Source: Ctena decussata
Taxonomy: Eukaryota > Mollusca > Bivalvia > Lucinida > Lucinidae
DNA length: 64,000 nt
Direction of reading: 5' to 3'
Assembly: GCA_963989385.1 (NCBI GenBank)
Contig: OZ022511.1
Coordinates: forward strand, 27,212,503 to 27,276,502
The notes under the pieces: generated by a model
The model's database searches: none
What the model was told of the DNA's origin: nothing
The model's input: the letters and a program-made list of their open reading frames with translations, nothing else
Part shown: piece by piece, positions 59,701-64,000 of the stretch
Position numbering within the stretch: position 1 is the first letter of the stretch
Layout of the letters: every line of letters starts with the position of its first letter
Position numbers and translations under genes: made by a program

Positions 59701-61873
59701 AAAGTAACATGAATAATTCTATAAATGGTGACAATGTTTTGACTGAGAGAAACAAAGGTTAGCTATACAAATTTCCGGCCTTTGTCTTACGGGCATTGTT
59801 TGATAAAAATATGATAAAACATGATAACATTTTTAAAAGTATCGTCATGAGAAAACTTAATGGACAAATAAAGCCCAAATTAGCCGTTTTCTTTGATAAC
59901 CAGTCTGCTAGAGTAGTCACTGGTTTTGACAGTCTATGTAATATAATATGAACATAGAAACCCCTGATCAGACTGTGCAGTGCGCAGTCTGGTCAGGTCT
60001 TGCATGCTCTCCTATGTCAGCTGGTAAATTTTATCTGTTTTTGCTCATCTGATAAAACTTTCACTGTTTAATGTCCTTAATGCTAGGCTCATAATGGTGT
60101 GCCAAAGGGTCAACAGTAAATATACAGTTGTACATAGGTACTAAATGCACTAGTATTTTGAAACCAAAAAAAATTTGACAGGGTGTGGCGTGCAGCCTTA
60201 TGGGCCATCCTAAGAATGTGCAATATCATAGCAAGTCTAGTTCGCACCAATAAGCACCCCTATGACAAGGCTGTAAGTGCAGTTCAGATGAATGGCAGCA
60301 TGCTAGAATGGCTCAGAACAACAGCTGGAGATGGGCAAGGATGTCTTGTATCATCTATTCTCTTCAACATTTTTCTCGAACAATTCTGTTTGCTGCTCTG
60401 GTAGAGCATGATGGTGAGCATAGGCGGCAGAACTTTTTCCAATCTGCAGTTTGACATTGATGCTCTTGCAGAGGAAAAGCAGGCACTAGAAACTCTAGCT
60501 GAAAGTCTCGACATACACTGCACAAAGTATAGAATGGAGATCAGTGCTGAAAAGGCCAAAGAAATGCATGACAAACAGCGCCTATGGCATCCAGAAGGAG
60601 AGCAAAGTTGTAGAACGGTTGGAACGGTTACAAGCTTAAGGTACCTTGGAGCAATTATCTCAAACCTTGTAGGTTTTTCAAGGATTGCACAAAACACCAA
60701 AGCTGACAAAGCTGAAGCCAATATGGAATGATAACAACATATCTCTTGGATCAAAGGTGAAACTGCTGCGCTTCCTTATCATATCCGTATTTCTGATTGT
60801 ATGAGTGTCATGGACCTTGACAGCAGAGTTGAATCGAAAGAACACATGCCTTTTAGATGAGATGCTAAAGAAAGTTATTGAACATCTCGTACAAGGACCA
60901 TGCGACTAATGAGGATGTTCGCAGAAAGATCCAAGCAGCCATTGGAGAATATGACGATCGCCTGACATTAGTCAAACAACGGAAACTGAATTGTTTTGGC
61001 CTCTTCTCAAGGTCTTCTGACTTAGCAAAGACGAGTGAAATGAAAAGGAAGATGTAGACAAGAAGAGGTGGGAAGACAATAGTAAAAAGTGGACAGGGTT
61101 GGATTTTGCTAGCTTAACTAGGGCAGCTGATGACAAGACTAGGTGAAAAGGAATTGTTGTAAAGTCATCTGTGATGCCCAACGACCTTGCAAAGTTATGG
61201 GATAGACTAGAAATGATAACTGTGTACCTGTATTTTAAATTTTTGATTTGCATGTGTTTTATAACCTATGTGTTTCTGTATCGCATTTGTATTCTGTGAT
61301 AAAATATGCATGCGTCTTTATTTTATACTTTAAGTCTTTTATGCCTAATGTCACATAAAGTGGACATAGGCAAAGAGTGCAGTCCCAGAACACACCGGCG
61401 CCGCAAAATGCAGCATCTGGTAAGGGTCTACACTATTTGCATAAGACATATGGGTATTTCGCCTTATAATGAAATCGAATGATAAAAATAAACTTAATCA
61501 GACACCGCTTTTTGACAACTGGACTGATCCATTTGATAAGAAAAAAATATTCCATTGCGCATAAATGGATTAGGATCGAGTCGGGTGACTTCGGACAGTG
61601 GGTAAATTCGGACATACCGTTGCAATCAGTCAAAATCCAAATGAGACGGCTCATAATGGTCGAAATAATTTTGTTTTAATTCCAAACAACTGACATATAA
61701 AGAAAACAAAGTCACTGTCCGAAGTATCCGCTGTCCGAATTTTACCCGACTTAACCCTAATGTCCTCATTACAGCTGTTTCAGAAGCAGGAGGAGGAACG
61801 AATATCATTTATACGTAATCAACTGTGGAAATCTACAAATGTTGACTCACAGCTTTGTGTTGACTGGGACGAG
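36368..61873 (+). CDS. PSTPIP-like F-BAR gene, exons 1-9 (3' end outside window)
   Basis: Joined exons 36368-36403, 41073-41173, 46485-46559, 51644-51785, 56313-56375, 57280-57384, 58234-58279, 58853-58932 and 61775-61873 give 747 bases, 249 codons, with no stop. Every intron is GT..AG and every phase agrees across its junction. The protein starts MTRNRRFVNSFW and runs through DFNGTVGFDCL, AEQAYSKALTTLAKS, SSWQEVRLQTERMAHYH, KSKLEKSKEAM, ALEVLERARRSWETEMEEA and FIRNQLWKSTNV. In order and spacing these parallel the F-BAR domain of vertebrate PSTPIP1/2. Proteins of that family form curved dimers on phosphoinositide membranes and link actin regulators to PEST-type phosphatases. Introns are 0.57-5.3 kb and full of mobile elements. 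The end of the F-BAR domain and any SH3 domain must lie past 64000. Family assignment is from memory of PSTPIP proteins; other F-BAR families such as FCHO or FCHSD are less similar. Confidence 0.85.
36852..37900. mobile_element. Family D 1.05-kb inverted-repeat element, copy 2
   Basis: Same ends as copy 1, flanked by AAA on both sides. It starts 449 bases after exon 1 of the F-BAR gene and contains the tRNA-like segment at 37347-37421. Confidence 0.87.
37347..37421 (+). other. tRNA-like segment inside family D (copy 2)
   Basis: Reads GCGCAGCGGAGTGCCTGGA, TTCGCCTTTCATGCAGG, then TCGTGGGCTCGACTCCCATC. The B box is kept in both copies although the rest of the element differs at scattered sites. 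Confidence 0.5.
38203..38488 (+). mobile_element. tRNA-derived SINE (type I) with target duplication
   Basis: Complete head (GTAGCGCAATCGGTAGGGC; GGTTCGAAACCCGGTC), body and a (TCAA)n tail at 38454-38487. It is flanked by an 11-base direct repeat CTCAGAGTTTC at 38193-38203 and 38489-38499, the mark of LINE-mediated insertion. It is in intron 1 of the F-BAR gene, same strand. Confidence 0.92.
38740..38988. mobile_element. Array of GTGATATCAC palindromes in a small element (intron 1)
   Basis: Ten copies or near-copies of GTGATATCAC lie between 38769 and 38976, about every 22 bases, bounded by AGGTGCCGTTTTACTTT and AAAAGTGGCACCT. Flanks share CAGCTAT (left before 38738, right near 38993), a possible target duplication. 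Confidence 0.7.
39176..39305. repeat. Imperfect hairpin (intron 1)
   Basis: Outer arms GGAAGCTCAATTAGAACA and TGTTCTAATTGATCTTCC; inner TTCAATTCTCG against GACAAGAATTGAA. Confidence 0.6.
40476..40713. mobile_element. Family A element (F-BAR intron 1)
   Basis: A very symmetrical copy with termini TGAGCCGCGACGCGTGAAAA and TTTTCACGCGTCGCGGCTCA. Both ends carry the same compensatory change (GCGTGAAAA / TTTTCACGC), suggesting arm-to-arm conversion or inheritance from a variant source. Confidence 0.88.
41073..41173 (+). CDS. PSTPIP-like gene, exon 2
   Basis: Acceptor TTATTATTATATAG, donor AAAAG/GTAACC. It encodes EPDFNGTVGFDCLCKHIRDG followed by QKTCRDIEDFFKK, the first F-BAR helix with the family pattern of an acidic D-F, then G-F/Y-D, then a D-G-x-K/Q-x-C-x-D-x-E stretch. 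The exon ends in phase 2, and its last two bases form an Arg codon with the first base of exon 3. Confidence 0.85.
41291..41527. mobile_element. Family A element (F-BAR intron 2)
   Basis: Starts 117 bases after exon 2. Termini TGAGCCGCGACACGACAAAA and TTGTAATGTCGTGGCTCA. Confidence 0.86.
42018..42263. mobile_element. Family E TTAA-flanked element, copy 2 (intron 2)
   Basis: Same ends. Carries an extra AAAGTCGCAAAAATGCGACT hairpin near the left end. The 61-codon frame shared by both copies reflects near-identity of the DNA, not a gene. Confidence 0.84.
42451..43791. mobile_element. 1.34-kb element with GGGGAGACCGGGGCTAGTTG ends (intron 2)
   Basis: Left TAGGGGAGACCGGGGCTAGT, right GGACCAACTAGCCCCGGTC then TCCCCTA, TA-flanked. 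GGGTAAGTTGGTCC and its complement recur inside (42833, 42850, 43548-43600). A second, weaker end (ACTAGCCCTGGTCTCC) at 43010 suggests a 580-bp unit nested in or fused with a second unit. No frame. Confidence 0.8.
44473..44688. mobile_element. Family B TA-flanked palindromic element (intron 2)
   Basis: Left end TAGGGTCGAGTCGGGTAACT, then TCGGACAGCGGGTAAATTCG. The centre is a perfect palindrome around GAGACGGCTCATAATGAGCC flanked by CAGTGAAAATCC. The right end repeats the left in reverse but its last bases are eroded. Five copies in the window, all within the F-BAR gene. Confidence 0.85.
45177..45330. mobile_element. Family C2 palindromic element (intron 2)
   Basis: A 154-base near-perfect hairpin with ends CAGAGGTTATAAAACTTGAG, arms CTCAAACTCAAAATAAAGCA and GATTGGCTGCTTCCGAGCAC, centred on CATGCTCGG. 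The termini match C1, the inside does not. Confidence 0.87.
45468..45678 (+). mobile_element. tRNA-derived SINE (type III)
   Basis: Head GCCCCGGTAGCTCAGTAGAT, then GGGTTCGAGCTCC as a weakened B box, a body with CTGAAATACTGTTGAAAAGG, and an (ATCC)n-like tail. Third SINE family in the window; in intron 2 of the F-BAR gene. Confidence 0.77.
45776..45850. repeat. Short hairpin ATATATGTTGTGACC (intron 2)
   Basis: Arms AATATATGTTGTGACCACTC and GGGGTCACAATATATGTT around ACCGTCTCGTAGAGACGGT, a likely minimal MITE. Confidence 0.75.
45930..46110. repeat. Family I repeat (intron 2)
   Basis: AAAGGGAGACAACATGCATT, TTTGCTCCTATAGGAATATG and CTTTTCCTTTAAGAGTTGAC. Confidence 0.55.
46485..46559 (+). CDS. PSTPIP-like gene, exon 3
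   Basis: Acceptor ATCTTTCAG, donor CAGG/GTACGT. It encodes RAKAEQAYSKALTTLAKS followed by TEGREETG. R-A-x-A-E-x-x-Y-x-K-x-L-x-x-x-A is the most characteristic F-BAR helix and matches PSTPIP closely. A family A palindromic element starts 32 bases after the donor, at 46592. Confidence 0.9.
46592..46800. mobile_element. Family A element (F-BAR intron 3)
   Basis: Starts 32 bases downstream of exon 3. The left inner hairpin is partly deleted between CCGCCCAGTCT and AAGCTTAGAC. The right terminus is eroded (TTCTCGTGTTGTGGATTA). Confidence 0.82.
46917..47000. mobile_element. 84-bp CCCAGCGGGCACATGACGTC palindrome (intron 3)
   Basis: Ends CCCAGCGGGCACATGACGTC and GACGTCATGTTCCTGCTGGG. Centre GTACTGAAGTCAGTACGACT. 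Contains two CRE-like TGACGTCA cores as a by-product. Confidence 0.78.
47811..49112. mobile_element. 1.3-kb inverted repeat, arms about 620 bp (intron 3)
   Basis: Arms 47811-48431 and 48496-49112 are inverted copies with few differences, separated by 64 bases. Outer ends start near AATCACGCCTACCAATCGC. Each arm holds one frame for nearly the same 95-residue peptide ending MCRRTNVYVTK: minus strand 48270-47983, plus strand 48649-48942. The reverse frames are also partly open (48173-48406). No domain is recognised. Confidence 0.85.
49319..49461. mobile_element. 143-bp palindromic MITE (intron 3)
   Basis: Ends CCGGATAGGCGGCAATCGAA and TTCGATTGCCGCCTATCCGG. Inner GCGGATCAAAAACCG against CGGTTTTTGACCCGC. 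Confidence 0.87.
49674..49891. mobile_element. Family A element (F-BAR intron 3), decayed
   Basis: Termini TGAGAAGCGACACGACAAAA and GTCGTAGTGTTGCTCA. Part of the left hairpin is deleted after GGGCATTC. Confidence 0.78.
49905..50135. repeat. Family I repeat (intron 3)
   Basis: AGGGGAAGCAATTCTGCC, TCCCTTCTCAATAGGGGTCA, and the far side AAGTTTTTTCCTCTTTGTAA. Confidence 0.55.
50236..50452. mobile_element. Family B element (intron 3)
   Basis: Termini TAGGGTAGAGTCGCGTAACT and GCCCGACTCTACCCTA, with matching A/T changes in both ends. Centre GACGGCTCATAATGAGCCGT. Not next to an exon. Confidence 0.87.
50680..50770. mobile_element. Family C1 element, right part only
   Basis: Contains AACATTAGTTGGCATTTTCA, CATGCTCAATTAAGTTGAGC and terminus AATAACCTCGGGGCCAGG. 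The left half is not recognisable. Confidence 0.65.
51020..51175. repeat. Family I repeat (intron 3)
   Basis: TCTGGGTACATCTCCATG, AGGGAGACAATTTTCCTGAT, GCTTCCCTGGGCGACAAAAC. Confidence 0.55.
51411..51627. mobile_element. Family B element abutting exon 4 acceptor
   Basis: Left TACGGTAAAGTCGGGTAAAT, right TTACCCGACTCGACCCTA, flanked by TA. Only 16 bases (TTCAATATTTTTTCAG) separate it from exon 4. Confidence 0.87.
51644..51785 (+). CDS. PSTPIP-like gene, exon 4
   Basis: Acceptor AATATTTTTTCAG, donor CCA/GTGAGT. Its 47 codons (VLGSSWQEVRLQTERMAHYH followed by EATSSEYYKLAEEISKFVDE and LKQTFKP) form a charged coiled-coil stretch. The S-x-W/F-x-x-x-K/R-x-Q-x-E pattern and an H in the following helix match PSTPIP. 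A family B element ends at 51627, only 16 bases before this exon. Confidence 0.87.
52151..52985. mobile_element. 835-bp element with diverged terminal repeats (intron 4)
   Basis: Left TGCCTCTACTGGCGTGCGAC then CAGTGATGGCC. The right complement is TGCGCCTATACTGGCAGGCT then ACCAGTGGTGACC. CCACCACTGGTAC also occurs inside at 52754. No frame. Confidence 0.55.
53171..53407 (-). mobile_element. tRNA-derived SINE (type I)
   Basis: Minus-strand copy in intron 4. The tRNA head (about 53338-53407) has lost several bases between B box and body (GTATCGAACCCGGG), so Pol III activity is doubtful. The body is well conserved. Confidence 0.83.
53446..54700. repeat. Satellite-like element: CCGT microsatellite plus seven 157-bp units (intron 4)
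   Basis: Starts TTTTTATCCCCCGACCGAAA, then (CCGT)n at 53509-53538, then units beginning TGTCCGCTCTATAACTTGAA at about 53549, 53706, 53872, 54026, 54183, 54336 and 54500. It ends CCTTCGGTCGGGGGATTTGC, complementary to the start. Confidence 0.85.
55138..55202. repeat. GC-rich palindrome TGCGCATGCCCA (intron 4)
   Basis: Arms CACTGCGCATGCCCAAACAG and GATCTGGGCATGCGCA with inner CTGCACGTGCGCACGTGCAG, the latter a perfect 20-base palindrome. Confidence 0.75.
55530..55572. repeat. G-rich tract (intron 4)
   Basis: GGGGGGGGGGAGGGGGCGGG and following GGTAGGGGGGAGAGGG; quadruplex-forming potential on the non-template strand of the F-BAR gene. Confidence 0.7.
56313..56375 (+). CDS. PSTPIP-like gene, exon 5
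   Basis: Acceptor TTTTCCCCTCTAG, donor GAC/GTAAGT. It encodes 21 codons, MEERVKESQRTKKSAYNKTN and D, in phase 0 at both ends. It aligns with the M-D/E-x-V-x-x-S/x-K segment of PSTPIP. The first ATG is an internal Met, not a start. The join to exon 4 looks about three residues shorter than in vertebrates, so a micro-exon in the 4.5 kb intron 4 cannot be excluded. Confidence 0.8.
56421..56574. mobile_element. Family C2 palindromic element (intron 5)
   Basis: Same layout as 45177 (CTCAAAATAAAGCACACTG; GGCTGCTTCCGAGCATGTGC). It begins 46 bases after exon 5. Confidence 0.87.
56697..56730. repeat. (ATCA)n microsatellite (intron 5)
   Basis: Eight to nine tetranucleotide units followed by an A-rich tract; looks like the tail of a lost SINE. 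Confidence 0.9.
56745..56885. repeat. Family I repeat (intron 5)
   Basis: AGAACTTGTTCCTCTAGGAG then CAAGTTCTTTTCTGTAGGAG, preceded by an (AATC)n run. Confidence 0.55.
57045..57260. mobile_element. Family B element abutting exon 6 acceptor
   Basis: Left CAGGGTATAGTCGAGTAAAT, right TTACCCGACTCGACCCTA. The 19 bases TAGGTTTATTTGTTTTCAG lie between it and exon 6. Confidence 0.86.
57280..57384 (+). CDS. PSTPIP-like gene, exon 6
   Basis: Acceptor TTATTTGTTTTCAG, donor GAAG/GTTTGT. Its 35 codons begin SQRTYHSKCRENVQQENQLA. S-K/Q-x-T-Y-x-x-K-C-R is a strong PSTPIP signature. A family B element ends at 57260, 19 bases upstream of the exon. The donor is non-optimal (GTTTGT), but the phase fits exon 7. 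Confidence 0.87.
57504..57741. mobile_element. Family A element (F-BAR intron 6)
   Basis: Starts 119 bases after exon 6. Termini TGAGCCGCACCAAGACAAAA and TTTTGTCATGTGGCGGCTCA; arms intact but diverged. Confidence 0.83.
57850..58020 (+). pseudogene. Second, short reverse transcriptase C-terminal fragment
   Basis: Reads YDERLAMVKKTELRYFGHIS then RSSGLTKTSLRSTERKTKKK and a stop. This is the same C-terminal tail (YDE-L-x-V-K-x-x-K/E-L-x-x-F-G-H-x-S-R-S-S-G-L-K-T) seen decayed at 60950-61060. It is 5'-truncated and broken, and lies in intron 6 of the F-BAR gene between a family A element and exon 7. Confidence 0.65.
58234..58279 (+). CDS. PSTPIP-like gene, exon 7
   Basis: Acceptor TTCTGTTTCAG, donor GTCAG/GTAACA. 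It encodes IKSKLEKSKEAMEQS plus the first base of an Asp codon completed in exon 8. It matches the K-x-x-E-K-S-x-x-x-A stretch of PSTPIP. It is very short (46 bases), and its phase is confirmed on both sides. Confidence 0.82.
58445..58682. mobile_element. Family A element (F-BAR intron 7)
   Basis: Lies in the 573-base intron 7 and makes up over 40 percent of it. Termini TGAGCCGCGACACGACAAAA and TTTTGTCGTGTCGCGGTTCA. Confidence 0.87.
58853..58932 (+). CDS. PSTPIP-like gene, exon 8
   Basis: Acceptor CTTTTATTCCAG, donor GAG/GTATGT. It encodes SAYKQALEVLERARRSWETE followed by MEEACE. Y-x-x-x-x-x-x-L-E-x-x-R-x-x-W-E-x-E-x-x-x-x-C-E is the late F-BAR helix and is diagnostic for PSTPIP-like proteins. 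Confidence 0.9.
59455..59665. repeat. Family I repeat (intron 8)
   Basis: ACTTTCAGGAGAAGCAACTC, AAATTCTTTCCTTGAAGAAT and GGCGAAAAAACATGGAGGTG. Confidence 0.58.
60177..61205 (+). pseudogene. Reverse transcriptase (non-LTR ORF2) C-terminal fragment, degraded
   Basis: Two consecutive reading frames (60183-60404 and 60408-60731) encode DGQGCLVSSILFNIFLEQ, matching the RT block with QGC..SP..FN..LE, then IGGRTFSNLQF and DIDALAEEKQALETLAESLD, then SLRYLGAIIS. The catalytic F/Y-A-D-D is missing: F is followed directly by DIDA, so two or three residues are deleted. Further broken pieces continue to about 61205 (NISLGSKVKLLRFL; DVRRKIQAAIGEYDDRLTL; FSRSSDLAKTS). It has stops, shifts and no 5' part. 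It resembles the endonuclease-reverse transcriptase proteins abundant in invertebrate genomes. It lies in intron 8 of the F-BAR gene, same strand. Confidence 0.82.
61571..61759. mobile_element. Family B element abutting exon 9 acceptor
   Basis: Left TAGGATCGAGTCGGGTGACT, right TTACCCGACTTAACCCTA. The right half of the central palindrome is deleted (GGCTCATAATGGTCG). The 15 bases ATGTCCTCATTACAG lie between it and exon 9. Confidence 0.84.
61775..61873 (+). CDS. PSTPIP-like gene, exon 9
   Basis: Acceptor GTCCTCATTACAG, donor GACGAG/GTAAGC. Its 33 codons begin LFQKQEEERISFIRNQLWKS. F-Q-x-x-E-x-x-R-x-x-x-x-R-N-x-L-W is the hallmark of the F-BAR C-terminal helix. A family B element ends at 61759, 15 bases before the exon. 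The 3' two thirds of the exon and its donor are repeated in tandem just downstream (61897-62567). Confidence 0.9.
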
Positions 61874-61896
61874 GTAAGCATGTAAGATTCAGTCAA

Positions 61897-62567
61897 GGGT
61901 TTGACAAATATCATTCATACGTAATCAACTGTGGAAATCTACAAATGTTGACTCACCGCTCTGTGTTGACTGGGATAGGGTAGGCATATCAGTTATACGT
62001 AATCAGTTGTGGAAACTCACAGCTCTGTGTTGACTGGGACGAGGTAAGCATGTAAGAATATCATTTATACGTAATCAGTTGTGGAAATCTACAAATGTTG
62101 ACTCACCGCTCTGTGTTGACTGGGATAGGGTAGGCATATCAGTTATACGTAATCAGTTGTGGAAACTCACAGCTCTGTGTTGACTGGGAAGAGGCAAGCA
62201 TGTAAGAATATCATTTATACGTAATCAGTTGAGAGGCGCCGTGGGTGAGTGGTTAGAGTGACTCGTTTATGGTGCAGAAAGTTGCCGGAAGGTCGTGAGT
62301 TCGCGGCTCACCGTCGCCATCCGACGACCGGAAAACTCTCACTGTCAACCAACAGTAAATGGGTACCTTTTCGAATCAGGGAAGGATAAGGCAGCGAAAG
62401 GAGAGAGATGGGCTCCGCCTTTTATCAGCTGTGCCCAAGATACAGTGGGTCTCTAACCCCCACTGCCACTACGGCTATTAGGCTATGGGAAACCTTTACC
62501 TGTACCTTACAAATGTTGACTCACAGCTCTGTGTTGACTGGGACGAGGTAAGCATGTAAGATTCAGC
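61897..62567 (+). repeat. Tandem copies derived from exon 9 and its splice donor
   Basis: The exon 9 stretch from ATATCATTTATACGTAATCA to GACTGGGACGAGGTAAGCAT recurs at about 61907, 61986, 62058, 62138 and 62208 (the last split by the SINE at 62231 and finishing 62511-62566). Long units (about 80 bases) and short units lacking TCTACAAATGTTGA (about 70 bases) alternate, forming a dimer period of about 150. Donor-like GAG/GTAAGC is kept at about 62041 and 62547 but altered to TAGGGTAGGC or GAGGCAAGC elsewhere. No unit has an acceptor. Confidence 0.9.
62231..62510 (+). mobile_element. tRNA-derived SINE (type II, Ser/Leu-like head)
   Basis: The head begins GGCGCCGTGGGTGAGTGGTT and has a long variable region before the B box GAGTTCGCGGCTCAC, as in class II tRNAs. 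The body includes AAATGGGTACCTTTTCG and ends near CTTTACCTGTACCTT. It is inserted inside one unit of the exon-9-derived tandem array: exon-like sequence stops at 62230 and resumes at 62511. Confidence 0.8.
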
Positions 62568-63007
62568 TAGTTTATGTATATAGGGATAACTAGGGGTTTG
62601 AAGGGTTTTAACGTTAGTTGCGGCCCGAGGTTCATGTTAATGACGGCCGTGAAGCTGGTGTAACATGAGGGTTACTTTTTTACACAATTTAAACTGACTT
62701 TTAGTTCATTATGTATTTTTTACATTTTTTTTTCAATCGCCTCTCGTCCCTATATTGGGGAACAAGGTCAAGTTCAAACATTAGCATTTCTGAGGGAGTG
62801 TGCACATAGTTACGTTAATCGTGTTTGAATTGCTTAGCCTAGATATGAATATAAACTTCTATAATTATTGGTGCACTTCAAGTCTATTTATGATCATGAC
62901 TTCCTCAGTGATGCTGCAAAAACTGTAGTACAGCTCACTCTCGTTATCTCAAACACTGATATCTCAAAGTATCCTCTCATATCATAGAATGTAGCTTAGC
63001 CACGTCT

Positions 63008-64000
63008 TTTTATCCCCCGCCGAAGGCGGAAGGATATAGGTTTCTCCATGTCCGTCCGTCTGTCTGTCCTTCTGTCTGTCCGTCCGTCCTTCCGTCCGTC
63101 CATCCGGAGCCATAACTAAGTAACCACTGGACGGAATTTCATGAAACTTAAAATAAATATATATCACTGTAACGCGCTGCGGCACATGAAGTTTCATCAG
63201 ACTGGCTTCAGTAATGCATGTTATTGCCCTTTATTGGCTTAAAATCAATGAAATGATCCATAACTAAGTAACCACTAAGCGGAATTTTTTGAAACTTAAA
63301 ATAAGTATATATCACTATAACGCATGCTGCACATGAAGTTTCATCAGACTGGCTTCAGTAATGCATGAGTTATTGCCCTTTAATTAACTTGAAATCAATT
63401 AAATGAGCCTTAACTAAGTAACCACTCTGCTGAATTTCATGAAACTTAAAATAAATATATATCACTATGATGTGCTGATGCACATGAAGTTTCCTCAGAC
63501 TGGATTCAGTAATGCATGAGTTATTGCCCTTTAATTGACCCGCCCGTTCTTCTGTCTGTCCATCCGGAGCCATAACTAAGTAACCACTGGACGGAATTTC
63601 ATGAAATTTAAAATAAATATATATCACTATAACACGCTGCGGCACATGAAGTTTCATCAGACTAGCTGCAGTAATGCATGAGTTATTGCCCCTTTATTGG
63701 CTTAAAATCAATGAAATGAGCCATAAGTAAGTAACTACCTAGCGGAATTTCTTGAAACTTAAAATAAGTATATATCACTATAACGTGCTGTGGCACATAA
63801 AGTTTCATCAGACTAGTATGAGTTATTGCCCTTTAATTAACTTGAAATCAATGAAATGAGCTGTAACTAAGTAACCACTGGGCAGAATTTCATGAAACAT
63901 AAAGTAAGAATATATCACTATAACGTGCTGTGGCACATAAAGTTTCATCAGACTGGCTTCAGTAATGCATGAGTTATTGCCCTTTAATTAGCTTGAAATC
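63008..64000. repeat. Satellite-like element: TCCG microsatellite plus ~150-bp units, cut by window edge
   Basis: Starts TTTTTATCCCCCGCCGAAGG, then a CCGT/CTGT microsatellite, then units starting CATAACTAAGTAACCACTGG near 63111, 63259, 63409, 63571, 63722 and 63862. A second short microsatellite remnant precedes the unit at 63571. The start motif matches the element at 53446, though the repeated units do not. The minus-strand frames here are repeat artefacts. Confidence 0.85.

Noticed and set aside
62880..62980. Possible exon 10 after GACTTCCTCAG
   Set aside because: The required phase gives TGA as first codon, and the sequence (TCACTCTCGTTATCTC, AACACTGATATCTCAAAG) looks like a dispersed repeat.

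Overview
This window looks like an AT-rich, gene-poor, repeat-dense animal genome, most likely a bivalve mollusc. A venerid clam is my best guess. I base this on three tRNA-derived SINE types, many palindromic miniature inverted-repeat elements, long introns with canonical GT..AG borders, and a metazoan cytoskeletal gene. The species call rests on remembered repeat style and was not searched.

The clearest gene lies on the plus strand from 36368 to beyond the right edge. Nine short exons (36368-36403, 41073-41173, 46485-46559, 51644-51785, 56313-56375, 57280-57384, 58234-58279, 58853-58932, 61775-61873) join in phase into 249 codons. These read along most of an F-BAR domain of the PSTPIP1/PSTPIP2 type, an actin and membrane-curvature adaptor. 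Later exons are not in the window. A second plausible gene is on the minus strand at 29630-30129: a 166-codon first exon with an N-terminal membrane segment. It sits behind a compact promoter with ETS, CRE and YY1 motifs and ends at a strong splice donor. Its family is not recognised.

Layout. 1-9.2 kb: mostly noncoding, with a head-to-head SINE pair, several perfect palindromes and a diverged inverted repeat. 9.4-13.6 kb: degenerate repeats with nested small elements and arrays of a self-complementary CCCGGG-centred motif. 17-18.1 kb and 36.85-37.9 kb: two copies of a 1.05 kb inverted-repeat element that carries a tRNA-like segment. 22.1-22.7 kb: broken ORF1-type retrotransposon gene. 22.7-24.6 kb: element with a 3-bp target duplication. 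24.9-27.3 kb: element whose two ends are arrays of 21-bp repeats. 29.6-30.2 kb: minus-strand gene start. 36.4-62 kb: the F-BAR gene, its introns packed with elements. 60.2-61.2 kb: reverse transcriptase pseudogene. 53.4-54.7 and 63-64 kb: satellite-like elements that begin with CCGT-rich microsatellites.

The most interesting signal is in the F-BAR gene. Three of the five copies of one TA-flanked palindromic element end only 15-19 bases upstream of three of the gene's exons, where the intron branch point should lie. Just past the last visible exon, that exon and its splice donor have been tandemly copied about five times, and a SINE has inserted into one of the copies.
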